Source of the DNA: Candidatus Sericytochromatia bacterium S15B-MN24 CBMW_12 | Lineage (GTDB): Bacteria > Cyanobacteriota > Sericytochromatia > S15B-MN24 > UBA4093 | Assembly (NCBI GenBank): GCA_002083825.1 | Contig: DAZV01000047.1 | Span: forward strand, 124,001-188,000 | DNA: 64,000 nt | Reading direction: 5' to 3' | Shown: positions 41,874-49,668 of the stretch, piece by piece | Numbering within the stretch: the first letter of the stretch is position 1 | Layout of the letters: each line of letters begins with the position of its first letter | Notes under the pieces: model-generated | Databases searched by the model: none | Told to the model about the DNA's origin: nothing | What the model saw: the letters and a program-made list of their open reading frames with translations, nothing else | Program-made: the position numbers and the translations under genes

Positions 41874-43226
41874 TCACGGGGTGAAGCGCCGCTCCACCCG
41901 CCGGAGCTTGCGATCCGATCGATGCGCCTCGTAGGGCGTGAAGGTGATCGTCGGCGGAATCCCCCCCAGGTCGTCCGCGAGCCGGCAAAATCGCGTCGCG
42001 ACCCGATCCTCGACGTCGCCGGACTCTCCTGGCAGTCGCCCGGAGACGCGCCCCTCAGCGTCTCCCGACCCCGCCGGCAGGCGGAGAGAAACCTCGATGA
42101 CCGATTCGCTATGCTGGCAGACCCGGTATTCGAGCGCCTCGGGGGCCGCTTCCATGATCGCGCGCCGGATGAAGTCCGGAAAAACCGGCCGCAAGCGCGA
42201 CCCATCCCGCGCCGGAAAGTAGAAGAGATCGTCCGAACGCCCCTCGATCCGCTCCAGGGCCGTCATCACCGAGCCGCAGGGGCACGCGTCGGCCCGCTCG
42301 GTCAGGATGTCGTTCAATCGATACCTGATGATCGGCTGGGTCGTCCGCGAGAAGTCGGTGAGAATGGGAACGAACTTGCGGCTTTCGGCGTCGAGAACCT
42401 CGCGCTGGAAGGCCACCAGGTCCTCGTTGAGATGAAGGGTGCCATGGGAGCAGGTCACCGCGAGGAATCCCTCCGTGCACTGATAAACTTGGTGAATGAT
42501 CCCGCCGAAGCGCTCCTGCAAGCAGCGCTCGTCGAGCGGATCGAGAACCTCGGCGACCGAGACCACCTTGAGGGGGGCGATCGCCAGTCCCGGATCCTCC
42601 GCCAGCAGCCGCAACAGGGACGGCGGACCGATAAGAACCGTGGGTTGCAGCCGGTTCAACCGCTCGACATGCGTCTCCACGGCATCCAGCAGATCGAAGA
42701 ACTCGAACTGGATCCGGGAGCTTCCCACCGTCTCGTAGAGGTTGCTGTTGGCCCGCAGGAAGAAAGCCACCCGGTGATGACCCAGGATGCTGCCCGGAAG
42801 CAAGCGCGCCAGCATGGCGCCGGCCCACCGGTGACGCTCCGGGGGACTGACGAGGAAGAGGCCGCGGTTTCCCGAGGTTCCCGAGGAGAGGCCCACCGTG
42901 ATGGGGCCGAGCATGGGCGCGAAGTCCCGCGAACGCTCGGCCTCCAACGCCACGCGAAAAGCCTCCTCCGCGCGAATTCCAACCGTGTTCAATCGGTCGA
43001 AGTTCCCCATCATCTCGGCCTTGTCGATCGTCGGCCAGTCTTTCCAGTTCGCTATCCCGAGTTCCCGGTGCTGCTCGCGGTAGTAGGGCGATCGCGGCAC
43101 GATCTCCGCCAGGAAGCGCTTCACCCGCGAGTCCTGCCAGGCCAGCAGCTCCTCGCGCGTCTCGAAGCGTCGATTTCGCGTTCGCGCGTAGTGCCAGAGG
43201 ATCCGGGGAACGGCCTGCCAGCTCAC
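41874..43226 (-). CDS. PaaK/F390-synthetase-like AMP-forming ligase
   Basis: 450 residues. An adenylate-forming enzyme of the phenylacetate-CoA ligase/coenzyme F390 synthetase group that activates a carboxylate or similar group. Motifs: the ATP P-loop GLSSGTSGNRG near residue 105, YQCTEGFLA, the hinge region DFSRTTQPIIRYRLNDI, the paired cysteines CPCG and LERIEGRSDD, and the C-terminal DRKLRRVERR. The GTG start at 43226 overlaps the upstream stop as GTGA; longer in-frame sequence is an artefact over the metallo-hydrolase gene. Last gene of a coupled seven-gene operon, probably acting late on the fatty-acyl product. Confidence 0.8.
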   Translation of the reverse strand: MSWQAVPRILWHYARTRNRRFETREELLAWQDSRVKRFLAEIVPRSPYYREQHRELGIANWKDWPTIDKAEMMGNFDRLNTVGIRAEEAFRVALEAERSRDFAPMLGPITVGLSSGTSGNRGLFLVSPPERHRWAGAMLARLLPGSILGHHRVAFFLRANSNLYETVGSSRIQFEFFDLLDAVETHVERLNRLQPTVLIGPPSLLRLLAEDPGLAIAPLKVVSVAEVLDPLDERCLQERFGGIIHQVYQCTEGFLAVTCSHGTLHLNEDLVAFQREVLDAESRKFVPILTDFSRTTQPIIRYRLNDILTERADACPCGSVMTALERIEGRSDDLFYFPARDGSRLRPVFPDFIRRAIMEAAPEALEYRVCQHSESVIEVSLRLPAGSGDAEGRVSGRLPGESGDVEDRVATRFCRLADDLGGIPPTITFTPYEAHRSDRKLRRVERRFTP

Positions 43227-44068
43227 CCTTGCGCCTCTCGCTCGAAACCCTCCCAGAGCGTCTGGCAATGGCTGGGCACGATCGCCACGTCGGGGCGCTC
43301 CACGCTCAGCGCGTGCAGGCCGCGAAGGGTCTCGACGTAGGCCTTTCGATCCGAGAAGATCATCTGCGCGAGGAAGCTCGGGAGGCGTTGCTCGGTGAAC
43401 GCCTGGCTGGTCCAGCATGCATCCCCCACCAGGAAGACCGGGCCCTTCTCGCTCTCGACGAGCAGGCCGTAATGGCCGTCGGCATGACCCGGCAAGGGAA
43501 CGGCAATCAGGCTCTCGTCGCCGAAGAGGTCGAATCCCGTGTCGAAGGGCCCCAGGCGCCCGCCGAGATCGATCTTCTTCCGTCCCTCGAAGGGCAAAAG
43601 GCGCAGGTCGAAGTCCTTGGGGAGCAGGCCCGGCAGAAAGCCCTTCTTGAGGGCCGTTATGCGTTTGAGCGGCCGAAGTGCCGCATAGCCTTCCTCCGAG
43701 CAGACGAACCACGCGGAGGGGAAGTCTCCCGCGGCCGCGATGTGATCGCCGTGGAAGTGAGACAGGATCACGTGGCGAACGTCCTCGGCCCGGTGACCGA
43801 GGGCTTCGAGCTGAGCGACCACGGAGTCCTCTGGGCGGTAGAAGACCGGCGTCAGCTGGGCGTACAGCTTGTTGGGATAGTGGGCCGTCTCCTTCTGGAA
43901 GCGTTCGGAGTAGCCCGTGTCGAAGAGCATGAGCCCCTCGGTCGGATGCGAGATCACCCCGACCATGGCGGGAAAGCTGCAGGTCTGCCATGAGCCCCCC
44001 TGCAGCACCACGCGCTCGGGATGGGTGCAGTACCCCGCCCGGATCATTCGAAGTTTAACCGGCACCAT
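43223..44068 (-). CDS. Metallo-beta-lactamase-fold hydrolase
   Basis: 281 residues. It carries the full binuclear zinc motif HFHGDH (SHFHGDHIAAAGD near residue 105), then PLPGHADGHYG, VGDACW and PSHCQ. The pattern is close to N-acyl-homoserine lactonase-like and other lactone/thioester hydrolases. In this operon it could release an acyl product from the ACP or open a lactone. The start overlaps the reductase gene by 14 bp, and its stop overlaps the PaaK-like gene by 4 bp. No signal peptide. Role is inferred from context. Confidence 0.85.
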   Translation of the reverse strand: MVPVKLRMIRAGYCTHPERVVLQGGSWQTCSFPAMVGVISHPTEGLMLFDTGYSERFQKETAHYPNKLYAQLTPVFYRPEDSVVAQLEALGHRAEDVRHVILSHFHGDHIAAAGDFPSAWFVCSEEGYAALRPLKRITALKKGFLPGLLPKDFDLRLLPFEGRKKIDLGGRLGPFDTGFDLFGDESLIAVPLPGHADGHYGLLVESEKGPVFLVGDACWTSQAFTEQRLPSFLAQMIFSDRKAYVETLRGLHALSVERPDVAIVPSHCQTLWEGFEREAQG

Positions 44069-45053
44069 GAGCCTCCTTCCACCAAGCGACGAACTCGGCG
44101 AGTCCTTCGTCCAGTGAGATGCGGGGATTGTAGTTCAAGTCTCGACGGGCTGCAGAGATGTCGAGGGTCTGGCTCCTGGCCAGGACGTTGACGCTGTAGC
44201 GCGTCAAGAGGGGTTCGCGCCCGCCCATGAAGGCGTTCGCCGCCATCTCCAGCGCTCCCGCCAGGCCGTAGGCGATGGGGTAGCGCATGGGGCGGAAGCG
44301 CATGGGCGCGTCCAGGGCCGCGAAGAGCTTCTCCAGCAGGGCGCGCATCCTCACGGTGTCGCCGTTGGTGATGTTGTACTTCTTGCCGAGGACGTGATCG
44401 GGAGCCGATTCGCACAGCAGCAGGGCGTCCACGACGTTGTCCACGTAGGTCACGTCCACCCACGGACCCTCCGCGCCGAAGAGCGGGAGCGCTCCGCGCT
44501 GGTTGGCCCGGATGAGGCGCGGCAGGATGGTGGTGTCGCCGGGCCCGAAGAGGGCCCGGGGCCGGATGGTCACGACGGGAAGCCCCTCGGCATGGGCGGC
44601 GTCCACCAGGGTTTCCGCCATGCGCTTGGTCGCTGCGTAGGCGTTCACCGGCCGCGCCGCGAGCGGTTCTTCCTCCGAGACGTTCAAACGCTCCTCGGTG
44701 CCGAAGTAGAGGCTCGGGGTCGAGACGTGGACGAACCGGCGAATTCCGTGTTGCCGAGCGCCCTCCACGACGTGCCGGGTTCCCTCGACGTTCGAACGGT
44801 AGAAGTCGGGGTAAGGCCCCCAGGGCGACGACAGGGCTCCCGAATGAAAGACGACCTCTTGACCGCGGCAGGCCTCCGCGACAGCCGAGCGATCGCCCAG
44901 GTCCGCCGCGACGAAGCGAACGCCCCGCGCCTCGAGCCAGGCCCCCGCCTCGGGATTTCGACCGAGGCCCACGACCTCATGCCCCTCCTGGGCGAGTCTC
45001 AGCGCGAGCCGTTTTCCCAGAAAACCGGTGGCTCCGGTCACGAGTGCCTTCAT
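44055..45053 (-). CDS. NAD(P)-dependent 3-beta-HSD/OleD-like reductase
   Basis: 332 residues, extended SDR. It has the nucleotide-binding ALVTGATGFLGKRLA at residue 3, HSGALSSPWG, FVHVSTPSLYFG, the catalytic YAATKRMAE, and RPRALFGPGD. The last parts match the 3-beta-HSD/OleD branch that reduces beta-keto groups of long acyl chains. The ATG at 45053 overlaps the ATP-grasp stop as ATGA. Placed with a KAS III enzyme, it may reduce the condensed beta-keto product as OleD does after OleA. OleD homology is a family-level judgement by eye. Confidence 0.8.
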   Translation of the reverse strand: MKALVTGATGFLGKRLALRLAQEGHEVVGLGRNPEAGAWLEARGVRFVAADLGDRSAVAEACRGQEVVFHSGALSSPWGPYPDFYRSNVEGTRHVVEGARQHGIRRFVHVSTPSLYFGTEERLNVSEEEPLAARPVNAYAATKRMAETLVDAAHAEGLPVVTIRPRALFGPGDTTILPRLIRANQRGALPLFGAEGPWVDVTYVDNVVDALLLCESAPDHVLGKKYNITNGDTVRMRALLEKLFAALDAPMRFRPMRYPIAYGLAGALEMAANAFMGGREPLLTRYSVNVLARSQTLDISAARRDLNYNPRISLDEGLAEFVAWWKEAHGAG

Positions 45054-46327
45054 GCGTCTCCGTTCCATTCGATGTCCCATGTGCTCGCCTCGGTCAGCGA
45101 GATGCGCTCGCGAAAGGCCACGCCCCCCAAACTTGCCAGGAGCGCGACTTGCTGGAGGAGCGGCAGCGGATCCGTCCGCCGGTAGATCGCATCCTTCGCC
45201 GCGCGCATGGCCGAGAACCAGTTGCCGAGCTCGCGCCGGGACCTGACCTTGGGCAAGGCGTAGACGGCCATGGCCAGGCCGAGCATGCTTCGCGTCTCCG
45301 GCTTGGGGCGCGCCGTGTCCGCGCGCGTCCCCAGCAGGGCTTCCACCAGGCCGTCTCCGGCCTCGAAGAGGTGGACTCCGCTGGTGGCCCGGGGATTGCA
45401 TTCCAGGGGGTAGAGCCGACCTTCCGACTCGATGAAGTCGAAGGAAACCTGGCCCGTGAGCTTCTCGGCGGAAACGTAGTCCCGCACCCAGGCCTCGAGC
45501 TCCGCATGCTGCTGCGGGGCGAAGTAGATGCTGGCTCCCGGCCCCGCCGTGTAATCTCCCCGATACGCGGCATACGCCAGAAGTCGCCCTTCGATGGCGA
45601 CGGCGTAGGCGCAGAGCATGGGCCCCGCGATGAACTCCTGAACCACCCACGGCTGCTCGGGGGTCGCGTCGAGCCGAGGCGGTGCCTCTCCGACGCGGTG
45701 AATCCGAACCCGGGTGCCGAAGCGGGAGAAGACGGGCTTGAGGACGACGCGCTCGCCCTCGGGAAAGGCGGCGATCGCCTCGGCCAGACCCTCAGGCCCG
45801 TCCACCCGCCGCGTCCGCGGAACCCGAATCCCGCGGGCCTCCAGGTCGACGATGAACTGCCACTTGCTGTGAAGCCTTCCGAGCTGCTCCCGAGACGGCG
45901 CCAGCACCTCGCAGGACAGCTGCTCGCGCCCCGCCGCCACATGGAAGACCTCTTCGCAGGTCGGGATCAGCAAATCGATTCCGTGCGCGCGGATGATGCT
46001 GTCGAGCGCCCGGATGAAACCCGCGCGGTCGAACCGCGGCGAGGGAAGGGCATGGTTCTTCCGAACGGCCCGCGAAGCCAAGCAGAGGTGCTGAGCGAGA
46101 CTCTCGGCCACGTGCACCTCGTGCCCCGCGCCGTGAAGCAGCCGCGCCAGCTCGAGCGTGACCGGCGCCCTCCCGCCCGTCAAAAGGATGCGACGTGGGG
46201 TCCCCCCCCCACGACATGGGCCCCCCTCGTCAGTTCCCCCCCCTTGATGGGGGGGGCAGGGGGGGGTGTTGCAATCAAGTTCCTGATGAAGGGGAACCTG
46301 GGAACCCGAGCCGGCGCTAGTACTCAA
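45050..46327 (-). CDS. ATP-grasp ligase (start uncertain)
   Basis: A carboxylate-amine/thiol ligase fold. Homology starts at RRILLTGGRAPVTLELAR (about 46195) and includes HSKWQFIVDLEARGI, VVLKPVFSRFG, WVVQEFIAGP, and the metal-binding LYPLECNPRATSGV. The open frame reaches a TTG at 46327, but its first ~40 residues are coded by the G/C-tract repeat and look non-natural. An ATG at 46217 lies one base out of frame because of a nine-G run (46202-46210); eight Gs would give a normal start. Sits between KAS III and the reductase. It could join an amine, amino acid or thiol to the acyl product. Confidence 0.75.
   Translation of the reverse strand: MSTSAGSGSQVPLHQELDCNTPPCPPHQGGGTDEGGPCRGGGTPRRILLTGGRAPVTLELARLLHGAGHEVHVAESLAQHLCLASRAVRKNHALPSPRFDRAGFIRALDSIIRAHGIDLLIPTCEEVFHVAAGREQLSCEVLAPSREQLGRLHSKWQFIVDLEARGIRVPRTRRVDGPEGLAEAIAAFPEGERVVLKPVFSRFGTRVRIHRVGEAPPRLDATPEQPWVVQEFIAGPMLCAYAVAIEGRLLAYAAYRGDYTAGPGASIYFAPQQHAELEAWVRDYVSAEKLTGQVSFDFIESEGRLYPLECNPRATSGVHLFEAGDGLVEALLGTRADTARPKPETRSMLGLAMAVYALPKVRSRRELGNWFSAMRAAKDAIYRRTDPLPLLQQVALLASLGGVAFRERISLTEASTWDIEWNGDA
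46196..46302. repeat. G/C-tract repeat between KAS III and ATP-grasp genes
   Basis: Runs of C and G of 6-9 bases in complementary order, the CTTGATGG core in place of CTCGATGG, GGTGTTGC, and GGAACCTGGG at 46293-46302, matching the repeat family at 27381, 40603 and 61413-61716. It interrupts an otherwise gapless operon and overlaps the uncertain N-terminus of the ATP-grasp gene. Confidence 0.65.
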
Positions 46328-47324
46328 AAAGCAGCGCCCCCATCGAGAATCCCGCCGAGGTCCCCAGCAGCATGCCGCGATCGCCGCGCTTCAGCTTGCC
46401 GCGGGTGATCGCCTCATGAAGCGCCATGGGAATGGAGGCGGCGATGGTGTTCCCGAACTCCGGAGCGATCACCATGAACTTCTCGACCGCTATCCCGAGA
46501 CGCCGCTGGACCAGCCACATGGCTGTCGGGCTCGCCTGATGCGGCAGCACCATGTCCACCTCCGCCATCGACGATCCCACCTGCTCGAAGAACCGTTCCA
46601 CGAACCCCGGCAGCTGCTGGGCCGTGTACTTGAAGACGGCCTTGCCGTCCATCTCGAAGAGCCCGTACTCGGCGACGTAGGAAGCCAGGTCCGTGGCCTG
46701 CCGCGGGTGGTAGCGGGTGCCCCCCGCGCGAAGCCGGGTCAAATCCGATCCCTCGCTGAAGGTTTCCATGCGAGCGCCCAGGATCCGGGAACCCTCGCCG
46801 TCCCGCGCGCGGCCGATCACGACCGCCGCCGCGCCGTCGCCCATGATGGTGGCCGATTCCCGATCGCTCCAGTCGAGCCCCACCGACGCGATCTCGCTGG
46901 CCACCAGCAAGACCCGCTCGTAGCGCCCCGCCGCGATCATGTGGCTGACCACGTCCAGCCCCGTCACGAAGCTCAAACAGGTCGAGTTGATGTCGAAGGA
47001 CGGAATCCCCGAGGTCGATAGCCCCAGGGCCTTCTGAACCAGGGCTGCCGTGCAGGGAATGGCCTGCTCCTGCCCCCCGCAGACCCCGACGATGGCATCC
47101 AGTTCGGACGCCTCGATGCCCGCCGCTTTCAGGGCCGCGCGCGCCGCTTCGGCTCCCATGCCGCTGGTGGTCTCGCCGTCCGCGAAGTAACGCGTTAGCA
47201 CTCCGGATTGCTTGGCGACCGTTCCCGGCGCGAGGCCCAGGCGGCGGTCCATGTCGGCGGCGCTCACCGCCGTCGCGGGAAGAGCCTTGCCGGTACCGAG
47301 GATGCGAACGGGAAGCGCGGGCAT
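46317..47324 (-). CDS. Ketoacyl synthase III (FabH/OleA-like)
   Basis: 335 residues, thiolase fold. The catalytic triad is complete: Cys116 in DINSTCLSF, His262 in LPHQASPTAM and Asn292 in EFGNTIAASIP. MGDGAAAVVIG and GTSAGFSMGALLFEY are typical end blocks. It would condense an acyl unit (decarboxylative, or OleA-like head-to-head). The immediate upstream ACP and FAAL suggest the acyl donor is FAAL-loaded ACP. This is not the housekeeping FabH context. The 29-bp gap to the ACP and the repeat element beyond its 3' end are the only breaks in the operon. Confidence 0.9.
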   Translation of the reverse strand: MPALPVRILGTGKALPATAVSAADMDRRLGLAPGTVAKQSGVLTRYFADGETTSGMGAEAARAALKAAGIEASELDAIVGVCGGQEQAIPCTAALVQKALGLSTSGIPSFDINSTCLSFVTGLDVVSHMIAAGRYERVLLVASEIASVGLDWSDRESATIMGDGAAAVVIGRARDGEGSRILGARMETFSEGSDLTRLRAGGTRYHPRQATDLASYVAEYGLFEMDGKAVFKYTAQQLPGFVERFFEQVGSSMAEVDMVLPHQASPTAMWLVQRRLGIAVEKFMVIAPEFGNTIAASIPMALHEAITRGKLKRGDRGMLLGTSAGFSMGALLFEY

Positions 47325-47353
47325 CGGGAACTCCTTGATTGAACTGCTGAAAC

Positions 47354-47647
47354 CTAAGCAGTCTGCTGAGCCTGGATGAAAACGACGAGCGAAGCGAGGG
47401 TGAACGGCGGGTCTGGGGCGTCTTGCTGGTCGACGACCCAGTCGACCAGCGTGAAGTGGCCGCCGAAGGCGGCTTCGATCCGGGTGGCAATTTCGACCAG
47501 GTGAAAGGAGTCGATGCCCAGGTCCATGGTGAGCGAGGTTTCGGGCTCGAGTTCCTCCGGCGGAAGTTCGATTCCCGCTTCCACGAGCACCTCGTGAAGC
47601 AGGGTCAGGATCTCGGCGGTCGAGGAAGGGGCCAAAGGATTAGACAT
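47354..47647 (-). CDS. Acyl carrier protein
   Basis: 97 residues from ATG 47647, which overlaps the FAAL stop by 8 bp. The 4'-phosphopantetheine site is Ser47 in DLGIDSFHLVEIATRIE. The four-helix ACP pattern is clear, with a shorter than usual tail. The coupling to FAAL indicates that FAAL loads this ACP with a fatty acid via acyl-AMP. A longer reading start would run inside FAAL and has no homology. Confidence 0.9.
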   Translation of the reverse strand: MSNPLAPSSTAEILTLLHEVLVEAGIELPPEELEPETSLTMDLGIDSFHLVEIATRIEAAFGGHFTLVDWVVDQQDAPDPPFTLASLVVFIQAQQTA

Positions 47648-49574
47648 CGCTGCTCTCTCTTCCGAGCCTGGCAACGACTCGCTGAGCCATTGCGCGGCCC
47701 ACGATGCGGGTCTTGGATAGCATGCTCGGCTCGATCGGGGCCGAGAGGGTTCCTCGTTGCCAGTTCTGGCGAGCCTTGTCCCGCTGAATCTTGCCCGAAG
47801 AGGTCTTGGGAAGGACGCCAGGCTCCACCAGTTTCACTTCATCCGGCTGGACGCCTAGACCGTGGGCGATGCGGTCGGCGATCGCCCGTGATAGGGCCGG
47901 ATACTCCGCCGCCCCGACGCGCGTCTCGGCGAGCACGACGATCCGCTCGGTTCCGGTAATCTCATCCAGGGTTCCGAAGGCGGCCACGCAGCCTTGGCGG
48001 ATGCCGGGGACCTCGGCGGCCAATGCCTCCAGGTCCTGGGGCGCGTAGTTGCGGCCCCCCTTGAGGATGAGATCCTTCATCCGGCCCACGATGAAGAGTT
48101 CGTCGCCCACCATGTAGCCCACGTCCCCGGTCTTCAGCCAGCCATCGACGAACGCCGCTTCCGTCGCTTCGGGATCGTCCAGGTATCCCGGCATGACGGA
48201 GGGACCCTGGAGCTGGATCTCGCCCGTCATGCGCTCCGCTAGCTCTAGTCCTTCGGGCGTGGCGATGCGCATGCGGTAGCCCGGAAGCACTCGGCCCACC
48301 GAAACGACGTCGCGCGTCCCGTTCCCGATTATCTCGACGACCCCCGTCGGTTCAATCTCCGTCGATTCAATCCCCGTCGGTTCAATGCCCACCGGTTCAA
48401 TCCCCGTCGATGCGATTGCGGTCGCCGTCCCCGTCGATTCGATCCCCGTCGATTCGACCGCGGTCGCTGTCCCCGCATGCGCGATAGGCTGCGCCCTTCC
48501 CGAGACTTCCAGCGCTTCGCTCTCGACGCGATCCACCCACATGCCGCGGCCCATGGGCGGGGCCGACGCCGCCACGGCCACCTCGGCCATGCCGTAGACC
48601 GGCGTGAGCGCGTGCGCGTCGAAGCCGTAGGGTGCCAGGCGACGCCCGAAGGCTTCCAGCGTGCCGGGAAGAATCGGCTCGGCTCCACAGGCCGCCAGGC
48701 GCCAGCTCGAAAGGTCGAGCCCTTCCATCTGCGCATCGGTCACCCGGTTCAGGACGAGTTGATACGCGAAGTTCGGGGCGGTCGAGATGGTTCCCCGGAA
48801 GCGGTGGATGGCCCAGAGCCAGCGTTTCACGTCCAGCAGGAAGACCTGAGGCGACATGAGCATCACCGGGATGCCCGCGTAGAGCGGCATCAAGACCGTC
48901 CCGATCAGCCCCATGTCGTGGTAAAGCGGCAGCCAGGAAACCGTCCGATCCGCGGGGTTCGCCTCGATCGCCTGCAAAAAAGCCCGGGCGTTGGCAAGCA
49001 GCCCTTCATGCGTGAGCATCACTCCGCGCGGAGCGCGCGTGCTTCCCGACGTGAACTGGACCAGCGCCAGCGCCTTGGCATCCTCGGGAGGCGGCACGTA
49101 GCGCTCCCCCGTCGTCAGGCCCGAGGGTTCCAGCACCATGGCCCGCGACCCCGCCGCGAGGCCCGCGGATTCCGTCAGGAGCCTGGCGCGGTCCATCGTC
49201 ACGATCACGCGCGGATCGGCCCGGTGAATCAGCGCCGCGAGGTTGGCCTCGTAGTCCGTCATCCCCTTGGTTCTCGCCGGCGGATAGAAGGGCACTGGAA
49301 CGGCTCCCGCCAGCGAGATTCCGAAGAAGATCGCGAGGAAATCGACTCCCGTGGGGAGGCCGAGCATGACGCGATCGCCTGGCTTCACGCCTCTCGCCTG
49401 CAACGCCGCCGCCGCCGCCTCGGCAGCCTCCCAGAGATCGCGGTAGCTCAAGAGCCGATCGCCTCCGCGATCCTCGGCGAGGTGGATCAGGAGCGCGTCG
49501 CCGTGTTCCTCCGTGCGCTGCCGAAGCAGCGCCGAGAGCGTCTTTTGGGGGGGAGTGTCGCGGTAATCTGCCAT
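47640..49574 (-). CDS. Fatty acyl-AMP ligase (FAAL)
   Basis: 644 residues. It activates a free fatty acid as acyl-AMP and passes it to the adjacent ACP. Motifs: VPVPFYPPARTKGM near residue 97, the P-loop LVQFTSGSTRAPRGVMLTH, SWLPLYHDMGLIG, VYGMAEVAVA, and GWLKTGDVGYM. The spacing after YGMAE and the long loop are FAAL-like rather than acyl-CoA ligase-like. A loop at residues 365-415 consists of degenerate five-residue repeats (TGIES/TGIEP types) coded by a 15-bp minisatellite. The promoter -10 ends only 8 nt before the ATG, so the mRNA may be leaderless. First gene of the seven-gene operon, divergent from the MMPL exporter. Confidence 0.9.
   Translation of the reverse strand: MADYRDTPPQKTLSALLRQRTEEHGDALLIHLAEDRGGDRLLSYRDLWEAAEAAAAALQARGVKPGDRVMLGLPTGVDFLAIFFGISLAGAVPVPFYPPARTKGMTDYEANLAALIHRADPRVIVTMDRARLLTESAGLAAGSRAMVLEPSGLTTGERYVPPPEDAKALALVQFTSGSTRAPRGVMLTHEGLLANARAFLQAIEANPADRTVSWLPLYHDMGLIGTVLMPLYAGIPVMLMSPQVFLLDVKRWLWAIHRFRGTISTAPNFAYQLVLNRVTDAQMEGLDLSSWRLAACGAEPILPGTLEAFGRRLAPYGFDAHALTPVYGMAEVAVAASAPPMGRGMWVDRVESEALEVSGRAQPIAHAGTATAVESTGIESTGTATAIASTGIEPVGIEPTGIESTEIEPTGVVEIIGNGTRDVVSVGRVLPGYRMRIATPEGLELAERMTGEIQLQGPSVMPGYLDDPEATEAAFVDGWLKTGDVGYMVGDELFIVGRMKDLILKGGRNYAPQDLEALAAEVPGIRQGCVAAFGTLDEITGTERIVVLAETRVGAAEYPALSRAIADRIAHGLGVQPDEVKLVEPGVLPKTSSGKIQRDKARQNWQRGTLSAPIEPSMLSKTRIVGRAMAQRVVARLGRESSDV
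48335..48478 (-). repeat. 15-bp in-frame minisatellite in the FAAL gene
   Basis: About nine degenerate 15-bp units related to GTCGATTCAATCCCC encode Glu-Ser/Pro-Thr-Gly-Ile-type pentapeptides in a surface loop between the N-terminal domain and the GRVLPGYRM segment. The unit length is a multiple of three, so copy-number change would alter loop length without a frameshift. Confidence 0.75.
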
Positions 49575-49582
49575 GCGAGGCT

Positions 49583-49591
49583 ATTATACCA
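49583..49591 (-). promoter_or_regulatory. Extended -10 promoter of the FAAL operon
   Basis: On the minus strand TGGTATAAT is a perfect extended -10. Only 8 nt separate it from the ATG at 49574, placing the transcription start at or next to the start codon. No good -35 is seen. Confidence 0.6.
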
Positions 49592-49668
49592 ATGTAGCAG
49601 CCGGATCTTGCAGTGAACCCGCGGAAACGCGGGTATGAGGAAGAAGTTCACTCGGTATCGGAGGGCGC

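Noticed and set aside
45044-46408. Plus-strand 454-codon open frame opposite the ATP-grasp gene
   Set aside because: Arg/Pro-rich antisense frame; the minus strand has complete ATP-grasp motifs.
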